From Paenibacillus sp. JNUCC-31 (lineage in GTDB: Bacteria > Bacillota > Bacilli > Paenibacillales > Paenibacillaceae), in the NCBI RefSeq assembly GCF_014844075.1, contig NZ_CP062165.1:7130001-7194000 (forward strand): a DNA stretch of 64,000 nucleotides, in the 5' to 3' direction. The translations under genes were made by a program, and so were the position numbers. Positions 1 to 8,194 of the stretch are shown piece by piece; within the stretch, counting starts at the first letter, position 1; the number at the start of each line of letters is the position of its first letter. The notes beneath the pieces were generated by a model, which searched no databases, was not told the origin of the DNA, and worked only from the letters and a program-made list of their open reading frames with translations.

Positions 1-92
1 ACCTGCTCGGAGTGAACTCATTTTATCAAATGGTTGTGAAAGGCGTCGTTATTGCCATCGCTGTCCTGCTGGACCGCAAGAAAACGGCTTAA
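1..92 (+). CDS. rbsC: Ribose ABC transporter permease RbsC, C-terminal end only
   Basis: Partial gene running in from the left edge. Read in the frame of codons starting at position 3, it gives the tail GVNSFYQMVVKGVV followed by a hydrophobic stretch and DRKKTA, then TAA at 90-92. This is the usual end of RbsC-type sugar permeases: a last membrane helix followed by a short basic tail. It lies 14 bases upstream of rbsB in the same direction, the normal rbs order. The rest of the gene is outside the window, so the substrate (ribose) is inferred from the family and the next gene. Confidence 0.85.
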   Translation, partial: LLGVNSFYQMVVKGVVIAIAVLLDRKKTA

Positions 93-106
93 GGAGAGAA
101 GCGAAC

Positions 107-1036
107 ATGAAAAAACTAACCATATTGCTTGTAAGCGTAATGATGATCGTTCTGGCGGGATGCTCCCTGGAGCCTCCGGGCTGGGCCAAGCCCGATTCTG
201 CCGGAAGCAATGGACAGAAAAAAATCGGCCTGTCGGTTTCTACGTTGAATAATCCCTTCTTTGTATCCCTCAAAGACGGGGTAGTTGCAGAAGCCAAAAA
301 ACAAGGAATTCAGGTCATCGTAGTTGATGCGCAAAATGATTCGGCCAAACAAACCAATGATGTGGACGACCTGATTCAACAGGGCGTGGATGCTCTTCTG
401 ATTAACCCAGCGGATTCCGCGGCAATCTCCACGGCCGTTCAGTCTGCCAATAGTGTGGGCATTCCTGTGGTTACACTGGACCGTTCGGCGGACAAAGGGG
501 AAGTGGCAGCGTTGGTTGCATCCGATAACATCAAGGGTGGACAGATGGCAGCAGAATATTTCGTAGAACACCTTGGCGAGGGAGCAAAAGTGATTGAACT
601 TGAAGGTGTACCTGGAGCTTCCGCAACAAGAGAGCGGGGGAAAGGTTTCCATGAAGTCGCCGACCAAAAACTCGATGTGGTTGCCAAACAGTCTGCCGAT
701 TTCGATCGCTCCAAAGGTTTGAATGTGATGGAAAACCTGCTGCAGGGCAATCCAGACGTACAGGCGGTATTTGCCCATAACGACGAGATGGCACTAGGCG
801 CAATCGAAGCGATCCAAAGCTCGGGCAAGGACATTCCCGTGATCGGATTTGACGGCAACGATGATGCGATCAAATCCATTCAGGAAGGAAAGTTGACGGC
901 CACCGTGGCACAGCAGCCGGTACTGATTGGCCAGCTGGCAGTGCAAGCCGCTCTGGATGTGCTTGGCGGCAAGCAGGTAGAAAAATCAATTCCGGCTGAA
1001 TTGAAGCTGGTAACCAAGGAAAACGCCAATAACTAA
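107..1036 (+). CDS. rbsB: Ribose ABC transporter substrate-binding lipoprotein RbsB
   Basis: A 309-residue periplasmic-binding-protein-like lipoprotein (Peripla_BP_4 type) that captures ribose outside the membrane and delivers it to RbsC/RbsA. A lipoprotein signal is visible: basic MKK, hydrophobic core and lipobox LAGC with Cys19. The mature part opens with IGLSVSTLNNPFF and contains INPADSAA, VPVVTLDR-like, AHNDEMALGA and VIGFDGNDD, all typical of the ribose/galactose binding family. Length matches RbsB. The start has GGAGAGAAGCG upstream (RBS 93-98). It is the last gene of the rbs operon and is followed by a strong terminator. Specificity for ribose over another pentose or galactose is inferred from homology. 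Confidence 0.93.
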   Translation: MKKLTILLVSVMMIVLAGCSLEPPGWAKPDSAGSNGQKKIGLSVSTLNNPFFVSLKDGVVAEAKKQGIQVIVVDAQNDSAKQTNDVDDLIQQGVDALLINPADSAAISTAVQSANSVGIPVVTLDRSADKGEVAALVASDNIKGGQMAAEYFVEHLGEGAKVIELEGVPGASATRERGKGFHEVADQKLDVVAKQSADFDRSKGLNVMENLLQGNPDVQAVFAHNDEMALGAIEAIQSSGKDIPVIGFDGNDDAIKSIQEGKLTATVAQQPVLIGQLAVQAALDVLGGKQVEKSIPAELKLVTKENANN

Positions 1037-1048
1037 ATATTCTTGTAC

Positions 1049-1085
1049 ATCCCGCTCTGGACCAAGCACCAGAGCGGGATTTTTC
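1049..1085 (+). terminator. Intrinsic terminator of the rbs operon
   Basis: Stem TCCCGCTCTGG paired with CCAGAGCGGGA around a short loop, followed by TTTTT, 13 bases after the rbsB stop. Confidence 0.9.
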
Positions 1086-1218
1086 GCTTTGTATTCAACC
1101 ATTTCGGAGACGACCCAGTTACGGACTTACAACTTTACAATGTGGACTTCCAGACATAATATGTAAGAGAACGAATGAGCGGAATAAAATCACAGATAAG
1201 AAGAGAGGTCTGTAATAC

Positions 1219-1590
1219 ATGGATAACGTATCTACTGAAGTTAAAATGGAATCATTCCAAGCCTTTCAATCGGTAATCCGTAAATCGGAAAATGCCCTGG
1301 CTAATATGGCTCAGAAAGGAAGTAACACCACCTTATTAGATAAACGCCTCAAAGCGTTGTACATCGGTTTGGCGATGCTGGAAGCGGCTTGGAATCTGAA
1401 ACCTCATCATTACAGTGAGGCAGATTTAACGGAAGCTCGCCATGTTTTGACTGGTTTATTCCCATTACTTGAGAAGATGGAGGGTAAGTCAAAAATGGGT
1501 AGCCCTCAAAAAACGCTTATCGAACGAAGAATTAAAGCATTTGAACTTGCTGTTCAGGCTATGGATGAGCTTGTGAAAAATTCAAATTAA
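1219..1590 (+). CDS. Small helical protein of unknown function with an internal repeat
   Basis: A 123-residue soluble protein with no signal peptide or membrane segment. I do not recognise the family. It looks all-helical, with charged and leucine-rich segments. Two segments resemble each other: residues about 41-60 (LLDKRLKALYIGLAMLE) and about 100-119 (LIERRIKAFELAVQAMD), suggesting a duplicated helical unit. AGAGAGG lies about 11 bases before the ATG. The gene is monocistronic, between the rbs terminator and its own hairpin. No function can be assigned. Confidence 0.7.
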   Translation: MDNVSTEVKMESFQAFQSVIRKSENALANMAQKGSNTTLLDKRLKALYIGLAMLEAAWNLKPHHYSEADLTEARHVLTGLFPLLEKMEGKSKMGSPQKTLIERRIKAFELAVQAMDELVKNSN

Positions 1591-1620
1591 CCATCTCTAT
1601 AATTAGAGATGGTTAATTTA
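1589..1620. terminator. Hairpin terminator, possibly bidirectional
   Basis: AACCATCTCTA and TAGAGATGGTT form a perfect 11-bp stem with a 4-base loop, followed by AATTTA on the plus strand. It sits directly after the 123-residue gene's stop and before the end of the convergent gene at 1650. Confidence 0.6.
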
Positions 1621-1649
1621 TTCTCATAATAGGCCTCATACATAGTTAC

Positions 1650-2102
1650 TTAATCATCTGAATAAACGGTTGCATTGAAACTCTCAGGACCTAAACGAAC
1701 GTTACTCACACTATAATTTGGATTATAGGAGAATATGGCGTACGCTGAGTAGACAATCTGTCCATTACCTGGTGGTGGCACATTGAAATCCGAACCGGTA
1801 AAGCTTAATACGCAAGGACTGAAAAACGGGTTGGCCAACACAATTGTACCCGTCGCATAAACAAGCTGTTGCGAACCACCCAATCCCCGGTACACTACGA
1901 TCACCAGATCCCCGTTAACAGGCAACTGACTTGCTGTTAATTCGACTATCCCTGAAAAAAGAGTCCTGATCCCCGTGCCCGGGTTGCTGACTTGCAGTCC
2001 AACTTGGGCAAACAATAGCGGAACGCCATTCGTGAAACTGGGCGTTAACACTTGCTGCCCGTTGGAGCCTTGGGAAGTTCGTGCATCTAACGTTTTAACC
2101 AT
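1650..2102 (-). CDS. Beta-rich small protein, possible exosporium protein C-like (paralogue 1)
   Basis: A 150-residue protein without signal peptide, rich in V, I, G, S, T and P, as expected for an all-beta fold. It shares with its neighbour at 2140 an N-terminal block (TLDARTS.GSNG), a central GSDFNVPPP motif, GP..FNA near the end and the identical tail YSDD. The general layout (beta strands, RDG/RG turn, GP.SF near the C terminus) reminds me of the Bacillus cereus ExsC exosporium family. This is a low-certainty recognition from memory. The start has GGAGGCATATCCC upstream on the minus strand. If the assignment is right it would be made in the mother cell during sporulation; no sigma-E or sigma-K promoter was confirmed. 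Confidence 0.6.
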   Translation of the reverse strand: MVKTLDARTSQGSNGQQVLTPSFTNGVPLLFAQVGLQVSNPGTGIRTLFSGIVELTASQLPVNGDLVIVVYRGLGGSQQLVYATGTIVLANPFFSPCVLSFTGSDFNVPPPGNGQIVYSAYAIFSYNPNYSVSNVRLGPESFNATVYSDD

Positions 2103-2139
2103 GGGATATGCCTCCTTCCGTCCTTTTCATAAAAATAAG

Positions 2140-2586
2140 TTAGTCGTCGCTGTATGCAACCGCATTGAAGCATTCCGGGCCAACACGGCTGGCTTGTTCT
2201 GATGGGGATGCCGGAACAAATGTCACAAAACACGAATAGATAAGCTGCCCGGTAGGCGGAGGAGGCACATTGAAATCAGAGCCCTCGAAGCTTGCCAGTA
2301 TGCTTCCCACAGAAGGATATACGGGTTGGGAAACGACATAAATTGGTGTGCCTGTATAGGTCGAGCCTCTGAAAATTTCGAACCGAATGGAAGAAGGTTG
2401 AGAAGACAAATTAGAACCCGAAATTCGATAAGTTCCATTGAACTGAGTACGAATAACTAAACCTGGATTGACAATGTTCAGTCCAAGAATCCCCACCAAG
2501 GTAGGGGTGTTTGGCGCAAGAGGGATATTAAGCGGAGTAGTACCGTTAGAACCGAGAGAAGTACGAGCGTCAAGCGTACGAACCAT
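2140..2586 (-). CDS. Beta-rich small protein, possible exosporium protein C-like (paralogue 2)
   Basis: A 148-residue paralogue of the gene at 1650, 37 bases upstream of it on the same strand, so the two probably form an operon. Shared blocks are the N terminus (TLDARTS.GSNG), the central GSDFNVPPP motif and the YSDD end. The middle is divergent, so the duplication is not recent. GGAGGAATTGCT precedes the ATG as a clear ribosome binding site. No signal peptide is present, which fits mother-cell-assembled spore surface proteins rather than secretion. The exosporium or spore surface role is an inference from weak resemblance to ExsC. Confidence 0.6.
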   Translation of the reverse strand: MVRTLDARTSLGSNGTTPLNIPLAPNTPTLVGILGLNIVNPGLVIRTQFNGTYRISGSNLSSQPSSIRFEIFRGSTYTGTPIYVVSQPVYPSVGSILASFEGSDFNVPPPPTGQLIYSCFVTFVPASPSEQASRVGPECFNAVAYSDD

Positions 2587-2759
2587 AGCAATTCCTCCAA
2601 TCTATTATTTGGTACATCTTATGTAGATAGTTTCAAAGAGTTGTCAGCTAAATGGCAAGCATTTTCTATATTTTTGAAAACCAACCTTATTGCCGCTGGG
2701 ACAAGGCGTGTTTCCCAATCGTGCACTTAAATGTATAATGATTATTCGAGGTGATGAGG

Positions 2760-3332
2760 ATGGCAAGATCAAAAGAATTTGAAGTAAATGAAGTATTAGA
2801 TAAAGCAATACATCTGTTCTGGACACAAGGATATGAGAAAACTTCAATGCAAGACCTCGTTGAATATATGGGCATTCACCGAAGAAGCATCTATGATACG
2901 TTTGGGGATAAGCATGCTCTATTTATGAAAGCACTTGAACGATATGAAACAAAGCAATTGAACAAAATGAGCTTTTTGGTTCATACACAAAAGCCGGTCA
3001 AAGAGATCATTCGGGCTTTGTTTGAGTCTACAGTAAGAAATGAAGGAGAGCCTTTAGGGTGTTTTCTTGTAAATTCAGGTGTGGAACTGGGTGTACTCAA
3101 TCCTGAAGTTGCATCCTTAGTGAATGAAAGTTATTTACGAACCGAGGAATTCTTGACCAACCTTCTTTTGGCAGGTCAACAAACGGGTGAAATCAAGGCA
3201 GATTTCGATCCAGTAGTTACTTCTCATTATTTAATGAATGCATGGACCGGACTACGGACATTGGTTAAGACTACATCGGATCAGCAAAAATTAAACAATA
3301 TTATTCATGTAACACTATCCATTTTAGATTAA
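2760..3332 (+). CDS. TetR/AcrR family transcriptional regulator
   Basis: A 190-residue one-component repressor. The N-terminal helix-turn-helix (about residues 5-50) shows ARSKEFEVNEVLDKAIHLFW, then YEKTSMQDLVEYMGIHRRSIYDTFGDKHALF, the classic TetR pattern. The C-terminal ligand domain is of the TetR_C_16/YxaF-like kind. I use the ATG at 2760 because GAGGTG at 2748-2753 is well spaced from it; GTG 2751 and ATG 2754 overlap that RBS. A TATAAT hexamer lies at 2734-2739. No efflux pump or enzyme follows it. The divergent neighbour is the exosporium-like gene at 2586, so its target is unknown. Confidence 0.85.
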   Translation: MARSKEFEVNEVLDKAIHLFWTQGYEKTSMQDLVEYMGIHRRSIYDTFGDKHALFMKALERYETKQLNKMSFLVHTQKPVKEIIRALFESTVRNEGEPLGCFLVNSGVELGVLNPEVASLVNESYLRTEEFLTNLLLAGQQTGEIKADFDPVVTSHYLMNAWTGLRTLVKTTSDQQKLNNIIHVTLSILD

Positions 3333-3546
3333 CGCGCAATTACGGCATGACGGACAAAGGGAGTCTCATCAATCGTGGACTGTTTGTTATAGTGATACAG
3401 AATCAATCCAATGTATTTCACTGCTCGATAAAACGTGGGAATGATGTCTGTTCACATAAATTAAATACCGTGAATGAAAGTAATTCATAAATGACATCAT
3501 AGTGAAGTAGTATACACTCTAATTTTGCCAGAGGAGGAGATCTTTT

Positions 3547-3675
3547 ATGGCTCGCCAGAAGAAAAGGCAGGAAGCTGCCTGGAAGTCACGAAAGCAAGAA
3601 CAGCATCCTCATGGTAAAATCAAATCGCTTAAAGAATTATCAAGCGAATATGAAGAGAAACATACTACGTTTTAA
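3547..3675 (+). CDS. Small basic protein, 42 residues, unknown function
   Basis: Short reading frame starting MARQKKRQEAAWKSRKQE and ending YEEKHTTF. It has a strong ribosome binding site (GAGGAGGAG at 3532-3540) seven bases before the ATG and a perfect 15-bp terminator directly after the stop, so it looks like a real independent gene. It is highly charged (K/R/E/Q rich), soluble and probably helical. It could bind RNA or DNA, or be a spore small protein; the sequence does not decide. Confidence 0.6.
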   Translation: MARQKKRQEAAWKSRKQEQHPHGKIKSLKELSSEYEEKHTTF

Positions 3676-3716
3676 GCGAAAGACTGCCGGGTAAATTTCC
3701 GGCAGTCTTTCGCATG
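3676..3716 (+). terminator. Intrinsic terminator after the 42-residue gene
   Basis: Perfect 15-bp inverted repeat GCGAAAGACTGCCGG / CCGGCAGTCTTTCGC with an 8-base loop, overlapping the end of the small gene. It lacks a long T-tract, so part of its role could be transcript stability. Confidence 0.7.
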
Positions 3717-3745
3717 AATGTCACTGACAAAAACATTGTTTATTG

Positions 3746-3772
3746 AAAGCCGCTAAATAGCGGTTTTTTTTC
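3746..3772 (+). terminator. Intrinsic terminator, member of the recurring GCCGCTA-type hairpin family
   Basis: CCGCTAAATAGCGG hairpin preceded by AAAG and followed by nine T residues. The same core hairpin recurs elsewhere in the window (see findings). Confidence 0.8.
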
Positions 3773-3844
3773 TATTTACATAAGTACGATAACTTTTTTT
3801 CGTCCATATATTTGCAAAACTTGATACATATGCTATGTTTACAA

Positions 3845-3858
3845 TGAAAGCGCAACCA
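3845..3858 (+). promoter_or_regulatory. Candidate cre site (CcpA) upstream of the mannanase gene
   Basis: TGAAAGCGCAACCA matches 12 of 14 positions of the consensus TGWAANCGNTNWCA. It lies about 60 bases upstream of the mannanase start, a usual place for carbon catabolite repression of a secreted glycanase. Function is inferred from the match only. Confidence 0.45.
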
Positions 3859-3914
3859 TGAATGGACAGATCGAACAATTCTTTCTCATATTTCACTTGG
3901 AGAGGAAAATGAAA

Positions 3915-6488
3915 ATGGAAAATTTGTTCAAAAAGGCAAGCGCAATGATGATGGGATTCATTCTGCTGCTCGGATTGATGACAACGCCCGTTCAAGCAGT
4001 AACCCCGCTTTTTACGATTGAAAGCGAAAACGCTTTACTTTCCTCCGATCTTCAAGTAGTGACTGAAATTTACGGTCAGCCCAAGCCCGGATTCTCCGGG
4101 AGTGGATTTGTGTGGATGCAAAATTCCGGAACAATCACCTACACAGTGACTGTCCCGGAAACCGGCATGTATGCAATCTCAACCCGTTATATGCAGGAGC
4201 TAAGTCCTGACGGCAGACTTCAATATTTATCCGTTAATGGTGTGACCAAAGGTTCCTATATGCTGCCTTACACGACCACATGGAATGATTTTAATTTTGG
4301 CTTTCATAAGCTGAATCAAGGAAGCAATACGATTGAGCTGAAGGCAGGCTGGGGATTTGCTTATTTTGACACCTTCACTGTGGATCATGCAGTTCTAGAT
4401 CCCTTGGATGTACAACCGGTGCTCACCGATTCTGGGGCCACACCTGAGACTCAACTGCTGATGAATTATTTAACAGAGGTTTACGGTAACCACATTATCT
4501 CCGGTCAGCAGGAAATTTATGGAGGCGGGAATGACGGCAATACAGAGTTGGAGTTTGATTGGATTTATAATTTAACCGGAAAGTATCCTGCGATCCGCGG
4601 CTTTGATTTTATGAACTATAATCCGCTCTACGGATGGGAAGACGGCACAACGGATCGGATGATCGATTGGGTGAATAACCGGGACGGCATTGCTACAGCT
4701 TCATGGCACATCAATGTGCCTCGAAATTTTACCACCTATCAGCTTGGAGAACATGTGGATTGGAAGGAGGCCACCTACAAGCCAACAGAAACTAATTTTA
4801 ATACAGCCAACGCCGTGATTCCTGGTACGAAAGAATATCAATACGTCATGATGACTATCGAAGATCTAGCGGAACAATTGCTGATTCTGCAAGATAACAA
4901 TGTGCCGGTTATTTTCCGTCCTTATCATGAGGCGGAGGGCAATGGCGGTTTGAATGGGGAAGGTGCGTGGTTCTGGTGGGCTTCAGCAGGTGCGGACGTA
5001 TACAAGCAGCTTTGGGATATGCTCTATACCGAACTTACAGAGACATACGGTTTGCATAACTTGATCTGGACATACAACAGCTATGTGTATAACACTTCTC
5101 CTGCATGGTATCCTGGCGATGATCAGGTAGACATTGTTGGCTATGATAAATACAATACGATCTACAATCGCAATGACGGTTTGTCTGGCGTACCTAATGA
5201 GGATGCCATTACTTCGATTTTCTATCAGTTGGTTGACTTAACGAACGGTACGAAAATGGTGGCCATGACGGAGAACGATACGATCCCAAGCGTTCAGAAT
5301 CTGACAGAAGAAAAATCAGGATGGCTCTATTTCTGCCCATGGTATGGCGAACATCTTATGAGTTCCGCATTTAATTATCCGGCCACTCTTACAACACTTT
5401 ATCAAAGTGATTATGTTATCACACTGGATGAGCTGCCCAATTTAAAGGGTAACCACCCTAATACAAGCGCATCCATCACACCTGCAACCGTTGAATTTGA
5501 CAAATATGCACCCAATCAAAGTGACAAAACCATTTCCCTGAATCTAAACGGAAAAACATTAAACGCTCTCCGGGTAGGGACCCATACATTAACCGCGTCT
5601 CAAGATTATATTTTAAACGGAAGTATGCTGCTGCTGAAAAAAGAATTTTTGGCCGGGCTGCCGGCTGGTGATCATTTGATTGTCTTTGATATGAATCAGG
5701 GTCAAGATCCTGCATTAAAAGTTAAAATCGTCGATTCAACACCAAGTGCTTCGATTTCGCCCGTGAATGCGACATTTGATAAAGCCGTGAATCTAGGGAA
5801 GGATATTTCCGTGTCTCTTACCTTAAACGGGAAACAGCTTACCAGCGTAACGAATGGAAATTATACGCTTGAATCCAGTCAGGATTATGTGGCATCCAAC
5901 ACTAGTGTCGTTCTGGGTAAATCCTATCTTTCCACGCTTCCGCCGGGCCAGAATGCGATAACCTTTCATTTTAACGGTGGAAATAATGCTGTTCTTACTG
6001 TAAATGTTATAGACAGCAGTGTTCCTATGCCCTCGGATGGCTTGGCAATTCAGGCTTTTAACGGAAATACAAGTGCGTCCACCAACGGTATCTCACCTAA
6101 ATTCAAAGTAGTGAACAACGGTAATTCGGCGATTCAATTGAGTGATGTGAAAATAAGGTATTACTATACGATTGATGGGGAAGAGGCACAGAGCTTCTGG
6201 TCTGACTGGGCCAGCATCGGAAGTGCAAATGTAACCGGCACATTCGTTAAATTGGCAACGCCAGTTACCGGAGCGGATTATGCTTTGGAAGTTGGATTTT
6301 CGAGTTCGGCTGGAACGCTTAGTCCTGGACAGAGCGCAGAAATTCAAACCCGATTCTCCAAAAATAACTGGTCCAATTACAACCAGGCTAACGATTACTC
6401 GTTTAAGGCATCCGCCAGTCAGTTTGCAAACAATGAACAAGTCACCGGGTATATGAACGGCCAGCTTGCATGGGGGATTGAACCGTAA
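3915..6488 (+). CDS. Secreted modular GH26 beta-mannanase (CBM35-GH26-X2-X2-CBM3)
   Basis: An 857-residue extracellular endo-beta-1,4-mannanase. Order: signal peptide (to about residue 29, cleavage near VQA-V); a CBM35-like module (about 30-150; YTVTVPETGMYAISTRY, WNDFNFGF); GH26 catalytic domain (about 165-500) with FRPYHEAEG carrying the acid/base Glu339 and MTENDTIP carrying the nucleophile Glu453; two X2/Ig-like modules (about 505-690), each with an ISL.LNGK.L repeat; and a C-terminal CBM3 (about 705-857; FSKNNWSNYNQANDYSF), which should bind cellulose. I chose ATG 3915 because GGAGAGG at 3899-3905 is 9 bases away; ATG 3909 is too close. Transcribed alone, with a candidate cre site upstream. 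Role: attack of mannan in plant cell walls. Confidence 0.93.
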   Translation: MENLFKKASAMMMGFILLLGLMTTPVQAVTPLFTIESENALLSSDLQVVTEIYGQPKPGFSGSGFVWMQNSGTITYTVTVPETGMYAISTRYMQELSPDGRLQYLSVNGVTKGSYMLPYTTTWNDFNFGFHKLNQGSNTIELKAGWGFAYFDTFTVDHAVLDPLDVQPVLTDSGATPETQLLMNYLTEVYGNHIISGQQEIYGGGNDGNTELEFDWIYNLTGKYPAIRGFDFMNYNPLYGWEDGTTDRMIDWVNNRDGIATASWHINVPRNFTTYQLGEHVDWKEATYKPTETNFNTANAVIPGTKEYQYVMMTIEDLAEQLLILQDNNVPVIFRPYHEAEGNGGLNGEGAWFWWASAGADVYKQLWDMLYTELTETYGLHNLIWTYNSYVYNTSPAWYPGDDQVDIVGYDKYNTIYNRNDGLSGVPNEDAITSIFYQLVDLTNGTKMVAMTENDTIPSVQNLTEEKSGWLYFCPWYGEHLMSSAFNYPATLTTLYQSDYVITLDELPNLKGNHPNTSASITPATVEFDKYAPNQSDKTISLNLNGKTLNALRVGTHTLTASQDYILNGSMLLLKKEFLAGLPAGDHLIVFDMNQGQDPALKVKIVDSTPSASISPVNATFDKAVNLGKDISVSLTLNGKQLTSVTNGNYTLESSQDYVASNTSVVLGKSYLSTLPPGQNAITFHFNGGNNAVLTVNVIDSSVPMPSDGLAIQAFNGNTSASTNGISPKFKVVNNGNSAIQLSDVKIRYYYTIDGEEAQSFWSDWASIGSANVTGTFVKLATPVTGADYALEVGFSSSAGTLSPGQSAEIQTRFSKNNWSNYNQANDYSFKASASQFANNEQVTGYMNGQLAWGIEP

Positions 6489-6503
6489 GAAGAGGGGAAT
6501 AGC

Positions 6504-6545
6504 GGGTTGGGCTGGGGAATTTACTCTGTCCCGACCCCTTTACTG
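6504..6545 (+). terminator. Possible terminator after the mannanase gene
   Basis: GGGTTGGG and CCCGACCC form an 8-bp stem (one G-T pair) with a long loop, followed by a short CTTTAC. Weak T-tract, so termination is uncertain. Confidence 0.4.
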
Positions 6546-6584
6546 TGGGGGGTGAACGTTTGGAGACAACTATAGGGTTCCATT

Positions 6585-6608
6585 GAGTCGCTATTTTAGC
6601 GGCTTTCG
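6585..6608 (+). terminator. Recurring GTCGCTATTTTAGCGGC-type hairpin
   Basis: Same core hairpin as at 35043, 45488 and 60226, here followed only by TTTCG. It lies between the mannanase gene and the decayed IS110 element. Confidence 0.6.
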
Positions 6609-6614
6609 TATTAT

Positions 6615-6650
6615 TAGGTCAGCCAGAAATTTTCTGGTTGGCCTATTTTT
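6615..6650 (+). terminator. Second hairpin terminator before the IS110 remnant
   Basis: AGGTCAGCCAGAAA pairs with TTTCTGGTTGGCCT (two mismatch or wobble positions), followed by ATTTTT. Confidence 0.6.
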
Positions 6651-6659
6651 ATGGGTGTT

Positions 6660-6846
6660 TTACGATGGTGGTAGCCGGGAGAACGAGGGCGGCTTAGGGA
6701 CAAAGAACCCGTACAAAAAACTGTTCTCTCACTACCTTCCAACGACCATGTTTGAGCTGGTTGAGGCTATGACCTCGTATCACAAGCGAAGCTATGGGTT
6801 TGGAAACCAGGTGGGAATGCCGGTAAATCGAATTAGGGAGGTTTTT
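6660..6846 (+). other. Non-coding leader of the IS110-family element, possible bridge-RNA region
   Basis: About 190 bases between the hairpins and the transposase start with no convincing gene of their own. In the IS110 subgroup the left-end non-coding stretch encodes the structured bridge RNA that pairs with donor and target DNA. Position and length fit, but I could not fold the region or define the element ends. The assignment is inference only. Confidence 0.3.
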
Positions 6847-8019
6847 ATGCAACCCGTTGTTGGAATTGATGTGGCGAAAGGATGTAGTGTTATTCAGGCC
6901 TTCAAAAAGCGTAACGAACCATATGGAAGGATGGAGACCCTTCACCATAGTGAGGAAGGTTTCGAGCGGCTAGGGGAAGTGCTCAGCATACTGAGAGAGA
7001 CAAGTGGTGTGGAGCCTGTCGTTGTCTTCGAGGCAACCGGACATTATCATCGAGGTTTGGCAGGATATCTGAAACGTAGCGGATGGATTCACTACATCAT
7101 CAATCCTTTGCAAGCGAAACGATCCAAAGGCACACAACTTCGAAAAGTGAAAACCGATGCAGCAGATGCCTGGCATTTGGCCGAGATGTATTACCGTGGG
7201 GATGTTAAAGCGCATCGCGAGTGGAAGAGTCCTACAGTGAGCTTCAGCACTTGACTAGGCAGCATGAGTTTGTGACCGCTATGTATGTGCAGGCGAAGCT
7301 AAACAGCAGAGCATTGCTTGAGCAGGTGTTTCCTGATTTCATCGGAGTCTTTGCAACTTGTGCGACAACGTCCCTAAAGTGCTGCAAAGATGCTTGGAGA
7401 ATAAGACTGAGAATGTGAACGTCTAATTCAGGAATGTGTGGGTAGATCTCATTCGAAGCGATGGATTGCAGAAAAAACGGAACGATTGAGGGAACTTATG
7501 GAAGGCTGGAACAGACAAAGAAGAAGCCAATCTCAAACCGTAGCACTGGCCAGCATGGTCGTGTTGCTGCTGGAGTTTGACAAGCAGTTAAGCCATTTGG
7601 AACAGCAGATGGAAGCACTGGCGATGGAACTGCCCGAAGTAGGTTTGGTTAAAAGCATACCAGGCATAGGAGGCAAACTAGCCGCTGCCATCGTGGCGGA
7701 ACTCGGGAATGCAAGTCAATTCCAGGATGCGAAGCAGCTCGTCGCGTATGCAGGGTTGGATCCAGGGATTTACAGCTCAGGGAAGTTTACAGCGACAAGC
7801 AGCCGGATTACGAAGCGCGGCTCCAAGAGGCTTCGACGAGCGTTATATCTGGCCGTACAGTGCGGAATTCGAAAAGCAGACAACCGAAGGTTAAAAGAGT
7901 ATTACGACAAGAAAAGAAAAGAGGGCAAGCCTTACAAGGTGGTCGTGATCGCTTGCGCCAACAAGCTTCTCCATCACGTATACGCCATCTTGAAAAAGGG
8001 CGAGCCCTATACACATTAA
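6847..8019 (+). pseudogene. IS110-family transposase, broken by several frameshifts
   Basis: Remnant of a roughly 390-residue DEDD transposase. The first part (6847-7215) has the RuvC-like start VVGIDVAK, FEATGHYHRGL and KTDAADAWHLAEMY. The frame then shifts near 7220 (EESYSELQHLTRQHEFVTA), again near 7355 (CDNVPKVLQRCLENKTE) and once more near 7425-7438 into the last part. That last part carries the Transposase_20 region (IPGIGGKLAAAIVAEL, YAGLDPG, ITKRGSKRLRRALY) to the stop at 8019. AGGGAGG at 6835-6841 precedes ATG 6847. At least three frame breaks mean no active transposase can be made. This is IS110 rather than IS1111 by the upstream non-coding region, with moderate certainty. Confidence 0.88.
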
Positions 8020-8032
8020 TACCCATAATTAT

Positions 8033-8066
8033 CCAAATAACCTCCACGCCAATGGAGGTTATTTGG
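8033..8066. repeat. Perfect 14-bp inverted repeat after the IS110 remnant
   Basis: CCAAATAACCTCCA and TGGAGGTTATTTGG flank a 6-base loop. There is no T-tract, so it is a poor terminator. It may be part of the element's right-end structure or a transcript-end stabiliser. Confidence 0.55.
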
Positions 8067-8194
8067 GGTACAGAGAAAATTATATCAGTTTCTTGTAGTC
8101 CAGCCAAGACAACAAGGCTTGACAAACATTAGCTGGTTTTTTTTGTTATGATGGGTAGGATGCTAAAAGCTCAGAAGGAGATTGATTATTAACA

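Noticed and set aside
116..778. Long open frame on the minus strand inside rbsB
   Set aside because: Antisense shadow of a well-supported gene, with no ribosome binding site and no protein-like composition.
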